Of a stretch of DNA of 64,000 bases, positions 55,460 through 64,000 are shown one piece after another. The notes beneath the pieces were generated by a model. It was not told the DNA's origin and did no database searches. It saw only the letters and a program-made list of their open reading frames with translations. Origin of the DNA: Leptobrachium leishanense (taxonomy: Eukaryota; Chordata; Amphibia; Anura; Megophryidae); contig CM019068.1 of NCBI GenBank assembly GCA_009667805.1, forward strand, positions 11,016,889 through 11,080,888, written 5' to 3'. Numbering within the stretch: the stretch's first letter is position 1; every line of letters begins with the position of its first letter. The translations under genes were made by a program, and so were the position numbers.

Positions 55460-55717
55460 ATCACAGCGCAGCGCAGCCGCCGGAAAAACCGACACCGCAG
55501 ACGAATGGAGTGAAAAAAAAAGACAGTTTGCTTGAATGTTTGAAAAGTGAAACGCTTTTTGCAAAGAAACTACTGAGTGAAAATGTCTGAAATTTACATA
55601 TAAAATCCAATGAATGATAATAAAAAGGGCTGTTACTGAAAAAAGTACAGACGTTTTGCTGATTTACAGCATTTGGTTACCTTTCGGCAGCCATTCAGAT
55701 CCCTTTGAATAACCCTG
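55460..55717. mobile_element. Harbinger-like element, right part
   Basis: Contains GCAAAGAAACTACTGAG, AATGATAATAAAAAGGGC and the terminus CCCTTTGAATAACCCTG at 55701-55717, as in the 28750-29658 copy. The left part is missing. Confidence 0.65.
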
Positions 55718-56399
55718 CTAATAATCACGTTTAAGGGATTAACTGACTGGGGCAGAATCCTTCCTGGAGCTCCCAGTGACTCAAGGTTACATAGAAACTG
55801 CAAATGGAACATCAATACATTGACACTGTGTCAGGCTCACGCATGATATTATCCTATTTTGTGAACCAAATTCCCATCATTTATTAACGCGATAAGTTGT
55901 GAAAAAATTTGTTGCGAAAATAAAAAAAGAGTAAAATTCGGTGAAAACCGTGAATGTTCTTACACTTTTTGAAGCTTTGATGTGCTCTGGAGTGCTCTGT
56001 CCTTGGTGAACTGTAATAAATAAATATTTATACAGAAAAATAGTATTTATTGTGCCATGAATAAACTACAAAAAATATGAAAAATACACGTTAATGCCAT
56101 TATTAGTGTAAATGCTGCCCTTTGTGCCGTCGAACCCTCTGAGAACAGAAGATCAATGCGCTTTGTTGCTGTTAAAGCCATTTCAAAGCCGCAGGAATGG
56201 AAACAGTACCTTCTTTTTATTACTTTTAATTTTTTTTAAAAAATTATCTGATCTGCAATAAAACACATTGGAAAAGTTGAATTTTATGGCATGGAGGTTT
56301 TTTAAGGCATATTGCTATTCAGTTGTCACTTTAACAGATGGGATTTATTTGGCGAGCGTCGCACAAGTGTAGAAAACACATTTATTATGATGAGCTTTA
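55718..56399. other. No gene seen
   Basis: AT-rich sequence without recognised features. Confidence 0.35.
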
Positions 56400-58284
56400 T
56401 TTTTATTTTTTTAATTCTTTATTTATGATTTTTGCAAAGACACAAAACGGCAGAAGCAAATAAGGCCATGCAGGGCCCTCAAGCAAAGTCACAACAACAT
56501 GCAGGTAAACAATATGAGTAAGCAAAACAATAACGAGGGAGGGTAATCGCAATTAATCTGGCAATCTGCACGAGGAAGTGGGCGGGGACTGCAGGGGAGC
56601 GTCAGGAGGGGTACGGGGAGGACAGAAAGAAAAGGGTGGGGAACTGCCTAGAATACGTGGCATTCCTGGCTCACCCCCAGCATCCCGGCGGAAAACTGGG
56701 GGCTATGGAAGGAGCCACTAAGGCCGGGAGACCTGGGGCCAAATGAGATGGTCAGAGCCATGATGGACGTACAGGTGGCTCGCCAAAGTCCACCCAGTGT
56801 CCTGCACACCAAAAAAAAGGGGGGGTGGGGAGCAATACAGATCCTGATTCCCCTCTATCCACTCAGATGCACAACAAACAAGCCAACAGAGTGAGAACCA
56901 CAAATAAAGCCTCAGGAAAAGCCGCTCAAGTACATAACAAAAAAAAAATGTCTGCTAGGTCAGGCCTCAAAATTTCCACTCTCCTACTAGCATTTGGCGA
57001 GAGGAAATTACACGAGGGCGAGTGGGAATGCAGATGCAGGCAGGGCAGGATAGGGGTTAGGGGCAACTAGTGGCGAGTAATTCTTAAGGTCTGGCTAGTA
57101 GCATGGTACTTGAAATTTTGAGCCCTGCGCTAGGTGGTAAAAGGGAAAACAAAAAGGAAAGCCCCAAATCAGGTACAGAGGGGACTTACAGGAAATGAAA
57201 ATAAACAACAAACATTGAACATGGAGGGCTACGACTTTCAGCCAGGATCGGCGCCCGCCACCTCAGCGCCATTGTTCCTTGAAGGGGAAGAAGCTGGAAT
57301 GAATGGACAACATTATCATATGTAAGAAGTAAAATGAAACCTGTGGTCCCTGGCGTTACCGAATTCCTGCAGCATGTAGGCGAGTCGTAACGTCTCAGAA
57401 ACGACGCTGAGCCATAAGAGTCAGGAATGGCAGGTCGTTGTAGAATGAGAGTGACACGGAATCAAGGAGGAACGGGGCGCGAGCTGCAAGTAAGGACATC
57501 AGGCGCAGTTTAACTGACACATCCTGTGCATCCGCGATGGCATCCCTCAAAGCTGCTCGCGGAGCTGCCGCTGCCTTGTGGATGAGGACTTACGGAGCTG
57601 CACACCGGAGGAGCATCAGGAGATAAGTGGAGGAGCTGAAGGGCCACTCGATTAACAAACTCTAGCAGGACATCTGTGGATTCGGATTCCAGGACCCCAT
57701 GGATACGCACTGGTGACGGGCTTCCATCATCTTCAATGCTCTGAAGAGGTGGTCGACACGTGTCTGGAGGGAATCCACCCTGTCTACTAAGTGTATCTGA
57801 GCCGCCTCAGTAGCATCCGCCTGCACTCGAACTGTCTCCACCATGCCTCTCATCAATTTCACCCTGCACTCCCTGAAGATCCATCTTCCATATTGCCCGC
57901 AGCTCCTCAAGAAGGCGGCGCACATCACCTTTTGTAGAATGCCCGGAGTCATCCAGTCTCAGCCAGCAGAGGTGGAGAGGGAGCGACGTCAACCCTTGCA
58001 TGCGTCGGCTCCACATGAGGTTCCACAGCAGATGTGGGCCATGAATGATGCCTGCAGTCTTCAGGTTGGCTGAGGCCTTCAGCGGGCCACAGACACGGTC
58101 CTCGATTGGGAACAGGTTCTGGAGATTGAGTCACGACCTCCTTCTCAGTATGGTTCGAGTCTAGAAATGAGAATGGGGACAGAGATCCCTCTGGCCGCTG
58201 CTGGCGACTCCCCAGGGACAGTCAGATGTCCTGCTGAACGGGACCTTCAGCCAGACCCGTTCTCTTGCCAGTCTTTTTCCCCAT
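56400..58284 (-). mobile_element. L1/Tx1-type LINE relic, ORF2 missing
   Basis: Read on the minus strand: an ORF1 start near 58284 (MGKKTGKRTGLAEGPVQQD), a coiled-coil region, the beginning of the RNA-binding domain ending near 57510, and at the far end a 3' UTR with AATAAAGAATTAAAAAAATA (56404-56423) and A-rich tail. ORF2 (about 3.8 kb in intact elements) is absent, so the copy has a large internal deletion. Confidence 0.65.
57510..58284 (-). pseudogene. L1/Tx1-type ORF1 protein relic
   Basis: RNA-chaperone ORF1p of an L1-like LINE. Pieces in different frames: MGKKTGKRTGLAEGPVQQD then a TGA; DVRRLLEELRAIWKMDLQGV (coiled coil); VDSLQTRVDHLFRALKMMEA (coiled-coil end); and RIHGVLESESTDVLLEFVNR (start of the RRM-like domain, where intact proteins have a RIRGVPE-like motif). 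Several frameshifts and a stop show it is old. Family assigned from this order of motifs; clade not resolved. Confidence 0.65.
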
Positions 58285-59639
58285 CAGACTGACGCACAAG
58301 GTAAGTATACCAGACTGGTGGGAATTGGCTTCCAGGATAAACTTTTATCAAGAAAACAAAGCTATGCGATAAGACGACAATTATTTGTGTAAAACTTACA
58401 CAATAACAGTTATCAATACACTATTTCAGGAGATGATTTCAAAGCATCAATTAGAGGAACCGCGCAATTCAGAGGCGCACATCTGTCGAACATAAAACGG
58501 GAACGAAGTGGAACCCGGCTTACAGAAACGCCAGATAAATGAATAGCGTTTCAGAGAAACAAACAATCCAACAAAACCCATGGAAATGATAGACCTCATT
58601 ATCTAACCTCCCCACTATCTAGGGAGAATAATAAAGTAGACCTTGTACAGAAAATCGAGGATCACAAGACGTTCCAAAGAACTTCACATGGTGTGTACAA
58701 CAAAACCAAAAAATCTGTTAAAAAACCCGTTAGCGATTCGGAGCTTGCACTTTCCAGCATGAGGTTACTGTACGTTGCGCTCCCTATGCTTAACATGGGG
58801 AGCACAAAGTGTTAATGAAGGCCAGGAAGACCTCAGGTGGAGGGTCCTTAAGTTGCCTCTGAGGCCAGCATGCAGGGAGTTAAGTTCGGTGAGTTAGTAA
58901 GAGCGGGAAGGCGAGTGGGCGGGGCTGAGAGGAGTATTGAAAAGGCGCACACAGTCACTCTGTGCGCCCTTTTCCTGAGGTAATCTGGAGAGCGGCAACT
59001 CGTTAGCAAGACGGCAAAAAATCAAATACTCACCTCTCGCCCCACGGCGAGAACGGTGGCTCGATCCGCCTCTTCGTGCCGCCGGGAGCAGGTATGCAGG
59101 CAGAGATCTTGCAAGAGGTAGCTCAACGACTGAAGGAAAGTGGCAATGTTCACCGATGACAAATAATGCAAAGGCCCATGGGAAATTGGTCAGCTGTGGT
59201 TTATGAAGAGGATTTAACCCTACCTGTTTGGGCTCCTGATTTCCCAGACATTGGTGGTGAACCCCATTGAGTCCAACAGCATCTGAACTAGGCAGCACCA
59301 GCTTTAGATCTTGTCAGTCCAGTGGAGAACGCGGAGCCTCCAGGGATGCAGGGGGCGAGTGTAACTCACAGGAAAGTGAAGGACCGGCGTTCAATCCTAC
59401 CAATCCTTTCCGAAAGATCTGAAATGAGCACCTGCTCTCACACAGATTTTAGAAAAGGATAAATACTCACATGGTGCATTGAAAATGCTATTCATCCATA
59501 TAGCCCAAAAAAAGTGCTAATTAAACCCAAACACCAGATGCCAGGCTCGCTAACCGGTATGTTCAGGGGAACGTGAGCCTCTCTTCCTTTCTCCAGTTTG
59601 CAATCACAAAAAAGAAACAGAAAACTGCTTACAAATACA
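58285..59639. other. No gene seen
   Basis: A 134-codon minus frame at 58894-59298 shows no family features. The stretch may include LINE 5' UTR sequence, but I cannot show it. Confidence 0.3.
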
Positions 59640-60045
59640 TTTATTGCCGCGGTTGATGGCCCTGAAAGCCCAGCATCATCGCCGGAATTTGCGTCTGCGA
59701 GGGGTCCCCGAGACCGTGACCACAGAAGGGCGCCACGCTTATTTCACGGACCTGGTGGCACAGCTACTCCTGCATTCTGGAGGCTTAGCGGGATCGCTGA
59801 TTTTGTTGGTTGTACTTATAAGGAGAGCGGACACTTCCCCGACAGAAGCCCCCTGTGATGTCAACGTGGTGACCAGAGATGTGGTCGCTCACTCCCTGAT
59901 TCGTAAGGCCATTGGCCCTATGTATGAAGTCACCTACGCTTCCACCTGCCTCACTGTCTTCAGGGACTTACCGTTCCTGGCACTTGCGGCTGTTTTAAGG
60001 AGGTCACGGCACAGGTCATGGCACTTTTTTCCCCCCTTTTTTTTT
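59640..60045 (+). pseudogene. L1/Tx1-type ORF1 RRM-region relic, plus strand
   Basis: HHRRNLRLRGVPETVTTEG matches the start of the ORF1p RNA-recognition domain. Then a DVVAHSLIRKAIGPMYEVTY block and LTVFRDLPFLALAAVLRRSR correspond to the C-terminal ORF1 domain, where intact proteins have a pattern of RDVI, an aromatic-rich helix and a DLS-type motif. The opposite orientation to the relic at 57510-58284, so a separate insertion. Confidence 0.55.
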
Positions 60046-60568
60046 CAAAGAGGCTGTGGTGACAGTCCCAATATAGTCAGCACAGGGGGGTAAAGAGAGC
60101 CACTTGAAGAAATGCAGAATATGGAAAGGAGGAAACAAGGAACAACAAACAAACCACTGGAGGAGAAAGTCAGTCTTCCAGGCTCCAGGATCAGGCATTG
60201 AAGGTCCTGTGATGTTACCAGAACCCCCAGCTGGGCTAAGACAGTTCACGCCTCTTCCAAGGTCATCGCCAAGTGAGCCTCACCATCCTTGGACACAACA
60301 AGGGTGAGCTGGGCTCTGCTTGCCGTTCTTGGCCATGGTGCTCCCTGACCTTGTGACCTCTACTTTGGCCTCTTGCCAACCTGTGTGTCTACGGGGGGGG
60401 GGGGCTGCTGGGTGTGTCACCTTCTTGATGGTCATCCATGTCCTTTCTACCCCCCCTTTATATTCTTTTTGTTTGCACTCCTCTGTTTTTCCTACCATGC
60501 TATGAACTTTTTGTGGTTTGAGTCGACCATTGTCTCCCCATGTTATTTGTCTTGTGATTCTTTTTGCT
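60046..60568. other. No gene seen; (G)n run near 60394
   Basis: Nothing recognised apart from a 10-G run. Confidence 0.35.
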
Positions 60569-61738
60569 GTTTTTTTTTTGGTAAATATATTCTGTTAGTT
60601 GTTTTTTTTGGTAAATATTTTCTGTTAGTTGGTTTATTTTGGTAAATATATTCTGTTAGTTAGTTTATTTTGGTAAATATATTCTGTGTGTTGTTTTTTT
60701 GGTAAATATATTCTGTTAGTTGTTTTTTTTGGTAAATATATTCTGTTTGTTGTTTTTTGGTTAGTTGTTTTTTTTTGGTAAATATATTCTATTTGTTGTT
60801 TTTTTTGGTAAATATATTCTGTTTGTTGGTTTTTTTTGGTAAATATATTCTGTTTGTTGGTTTTTTTTGGTAAATATATTCTGTTACTTGTTTTTGGTTA
60901 GTTGTTTTTTTTTGGTAAAATATATTCTTTTTGTTGTTTTTTTGGTAAATATATTCTGTTTGTTGTTTTTTTGGTAAATATATTCTGTTACTTGTTTTTT
61001 GGTTAGTTGTTTTTTTTTGGTAAAATATATTCTTTTTGTTGTTTTTTTGGTAAATATATTCTGTTTGTTGTTTTTTTGGTAAATATATTCTGTTTGTTGC
61101 TTTTTTTGGTAAATATATTCTGTTAGTTGGTTTTTTTTGGTAAATATATTCTGCTAGTTGATTTTTTTGGTAAATATATTCTGTTACTTGTTTTTTTTGG
61201 TAAATATATTCTGTTAGTTGTTTTTTTTGGTAAATATATTCTGTTTGTTGTTTTTTTGGTAAATATATTCTGTTTGTTGTTTTTTTGGTAAATATATTCT
61301 GTTTGTTGCTTTTTTTGGTAAATATATTCTGTTAGTTGTTTTTTTTGGTAAATATATTCTGCTAGTTGATTTTTTGGTAAATATATTCTGTTAGTTGTTT
61401 TTTTTGGTAAATATATTCTGTTTGTTGTTTTTTTTGATAAATATATTCTGTTTGTTGCTTTTTTTTGGTAAATATATTCTGCTAGTTGATTTTTTTGGTA
61501 AATATATTCTGTTTGTTGTTTTTTTTGATAAATATATTCTGTTTGTTGTTTTTTTTGATAAATATATTCTGTTTGTTGCTTTTTTTTGGTAAATATATTC
61601 TGTTAGTTGGTTTTTTTTGGTAAATATATTCTGTTACTTGTTTTTTTTGGTAAATATATTCTGTTATTTGGTTTTTTTGGTAAATATATTCTGTTAGTTG
61701 TTTTTTTTGGTAATTATATTCTGTTTGTTGGTTTTCTT
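60569..61738. repeat. AT-rich 30-bp minisatellite, about 39 copies
   Basis: Units of GGTAAATATATTCTGTT(A/T)GTTG plus a T run of 6-9 bases. Some copies insert TTTGGTTAGTTG. It ends precisely at the CR1 3' terminus (61743). Confidence 0.93.
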
Positions 61739-61742
61739 CGTA

Positions 61743-64000
61743 CAGAAACATAGAAAAATGTCGTCAGATAAGAACCTTTCGGCCCATCTAGTCTGCCCAA
61801 TTACATGGATACTTTACCTGGATTTATCTTTTGTTTAGGATAGCCTTATGCCTATCCCATGCTTGCTTAAATTCAATTACTGTTTTGGCCTCTACCACTT
61901 CAACTGGAAGACTGTTCCATGTATCCACCACCCTCTCAGTAAAATAATGCTTCCTGATGTTACTTTTAAACCTTTGCCCCTCTAATCTAAGACTATGTCC
62001 TCTTGTTTTGCTACTTTGTTTCCTTTTAAATATACTCCCTTCCTCTACCTTGTGGATTCCCTTTACGTATTTAAATGTTTCTATCATATCTCCTCTGTCT
62101 TGTCTTTTTTCCAAGCTGTACATGTTAAGATCATTAAGCCTTTCCTGGTAACTTTTCTCCTTCAAGCCGTACACCATTTTAGTAGCCCTTCTCTGAACTC
62201 TCTCTAAGATGTCTATATCCTTCTGGAGATACGGTCTCCAGTACTGCACACAGTACTCCAAGTGAGGTCTCACCAGTGCTCTGTACAGTGGCATGAGCAC
62301 TTCCCTTTTCCTACTGCTAATACCTCTCCCTACACAACCAAGCATTTTGCCAGCATTTCCAAGTATTCTGCCAGCATTTCCTGCTGCTCTATTACATTGA
62401 CTACTTACCTTTAGATCCTCTGAAATAATAACCCCTAAATCCCTTTCCTCAGATGTTGAGGTTAGGACTGTATCAAATATTCTATATTCAGCCCTTGGGT
62501 TTTTACGTCCCAGGTGCATTATCTTGCACTTATCCACATTAAAACTCAATTGCCACAACTCCGACCATTTTTTTAGTTTACCTAAATCATTTGTCATTTG
62601 GCTGATCCCTCTAGGAACGTCAACCCTGTTGCAAATCTTTGTGTCATCAGCAAAAAGACATACTTTTCCATTAATACCTTCTGCAATATCACTAATAAAA
62701 ATATTAAATAGAATGGGTCCAAGTACTGACCCCTGAGGTACCCCAGTGGTAACAAGACCTTGCGCCGAATAAACTCCATTTACCACAACCCTCTGTTGCC
62801 TATCACTCAGCCACTGCCTAATCCATTCAACAATATTGGAATCCAAGCTCAAAGATTGCAATTTATTGATAAGACTTCTATGCGGAACAGTATCAAAAGC
62901 CTTACTGAAATCTAAATAAGCAATGTCTACTGCACCACCTGTGTCTATTATTTTTGTTACCCAATCAAAAAAATCAATAAGATTAGTTTGGCATGATCTC
63001 CCTGAGGTAAACCCATGTTGTTTCTGATGCTGTAATCTATGTGTTTTTAAATGGTCAACAATCCTTTCCTTTAACATGGTTTCCATTAATTTCCCCACTA
63101 CTGACGTAAGACTAACTGGCCTATAGTTCCCAGATTCCTCCCTACTACCCTTCTTGTGAATGGGCACAACATTTGCTAATTTCCAGACTTCTGGGACGAC
63201 TCCCGTTAGCAAGGATTGGTTAAATAAATCTGTTAACGGTTTTGCTATTACATCACTGAGCTCTTTTAATAATTTAGGGTGGATCCCATCAGGCCCCATT
63301 GACTTATTTGTCTTTACTTTAGACAGCTGCTGTAGAACCTCCTCCTCTGTAAACTGATATGTAAATGTCTCGTTAGTGTTTCCTCCTTACTGAGGTCCCT
63401 TTCCTTCCTTTTCTTCTGCAAAGACTGAACAAAAATATTCATTGAGGCAGTCAGCGAGACTTTTATCCTCTGCTACATACCTTCCTTCCTTTGTTTTAAA
63501 TCTAACTAATCCTTGTTTTACTTTTCTTTTCTCGTTTATGTATCTAAAAAATGTTTTGTCCCCCTTTTTTATTGACTGAGCTATTTTCTCTTCTGCGTGT
63601 GCTTTGGAAGCTCTTATAAATTGCTTTGCCTCTTTCTGCCTAATCTTATAGGTTTGCCTATCTTCTTCACTCTGAGTTGTTTTATAATTATTGAATGCTG
63701 TCTTTTTGTTCTTCACTATTTTGGCCACTTCTGCAGAGTACCACAGTGGTTTCTTCCCTTTTTTGTTTTTGCTAACAAGTCGAATGCAATTGCCTGTGGC
63801 CTTCAATAATGCCTCCTTTAAATAATCCCATTTCTCCTGGACTCCCTTTAAACTCCTCCAGTCTGATAATGACTCCTTCACACAAAGTCTCATTTTAGAA
63901 AAATCTGTTTTTTTAAAGTCTAAAACTTTTGTTTTTGTGCGGTGCGGCTCCATCCCTGTTCTTATATTAAACCATACTGATTGGTGATCACTAGATCCCA
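61743..64000 (-). mobile_element. CR1-clade LINE copy 2 (5' part beyond window)
   Basis: The 3' terminus CAGAAACATAGAAAAATG in plus-strand sense equals that of copy 1 (45139). Collinear with 45139-48570 after removing the MITE. Few substitutions separate the two copies, suggesting recent activity of the family. Confidence 0.93.
61824..64000 (-). pseudogene. CR1 ORF2 copy 2, one premature stop in the visible part
   Basis: Continuous reading frame from the window edge (GSSDHQSVWF, end of the endonuclease domain) through the linker, full reverse transcriptase (NYRPVSL, HGFTSGRSC, AYLDFSKAFD, GVPQGSVLGP, FADDTKI) to AILNKR and stop at 61824. The only break seen is TAA at 63387-63389 after EGKGPQ; copy 1 has TTA there. 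A 21-bp in-frame duplication (NAGRILG / NAGKMLG) near 62343-62385 is absent from copy 1. Catalytic Asp residues are all present. The endonuclease start and ORF1 lie outside the window. Confidence 0.93.

Noticed and set aside
58894..59298. 134-codon minus-strand frame
   Set aside because: No known domain; sits between LINE relics and is probably non-coding.

Overview
The window looks like nuclear DNA of a vertebrate, most likely an amphibian (frog). It has GT-AG introns, AATAAA-type signals, TTAGGG-like interstitial repeats, Tc1, hAT, piggyBac and Harbinger-like DNA transposons, CR1 and L2 LINEs, Penelope-like elements, and very little single-copy coding sequence. No complete conserved host housekeeping gene was recognised. 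The only gene-like locus with a convincing exon structure is a Myb/SANT-domain gene at 21836-23846, and it lies inside a transposon. The species call is inference from the repeat repertoire.

Layout. 1-6.3 kb: a 66-68 bp minisatellite, then a 5'-truncated LINE whose last codons and 3' UTR were expanded into about 75 copies of a 39-bp unit, split by a hAT-type element with an 8-bp target duplication. 6.9-10.8 kb: a Harbinger-like element broken by a Penelope-like insertion (15-bp target duplication) that itself holds a piggyBac-type MITE and a probable solo LTR. 11.7-14 kb: a piggyBac-type MITE broken by a tRNA-derived SINE and by a second piggyBac-type MITE. 15.9-17.4 kb: a 30-bp minisatellite. 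18.5-19.5 kb: a Harbinger-like element.

21.18-28.56 kb: a 7.4-kb unit bounded by TAGGGATGTGC inverted ends and a perfect 8-bp duplication (TATCGTAT). It carries the Myb/SANT gene, an inverted relic of its first exon, two partial piggyBac-type MITEs and a 21-22 bp minisatellite. 28.05-30.52 kb: a tandem duplication of the right end of that unit plus flank; one copy is occupied by a Harbinger-like element and the other is the empty site.

32-44 kb: a complete piggyBac-type MITE, a 51-bp minisatellite carrying TTAGGG doublets, an unexpanded copy of the first LINE's 3' end, a 33-bp minisatellite derived from that same LINE tail, a hAT MITE (38062-39328) and a Tc1 element with one frameshift (40126-41741). 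43.5-51 kb: a Harbinger-like element holding a piggyBac-type MITE and a nearly full-length CR1 LINE, itself hit by two MITEs. 51-53.7 kb: a second Penelope-like insertion with a GIY-YIG domain and inverted arms. 53.8-61.7 kb: a 26-bp minisatellite, an L2-type 3' end, MITE pieces, decayed L1/Tx1-type ORF1 relics and an AT-rich 30-bp array. 61.7-64 kb: a second, almost intact CR1 ORF2 running off the window.

The elements do not form a pathway; they form a readable insertion history. Several target duplications and occupied/empty pairs inside the window let the order of events be reconstructed. The longest open frames (up to 826 codons) are artefacts of minisatellites with unit lengths divisible by three.
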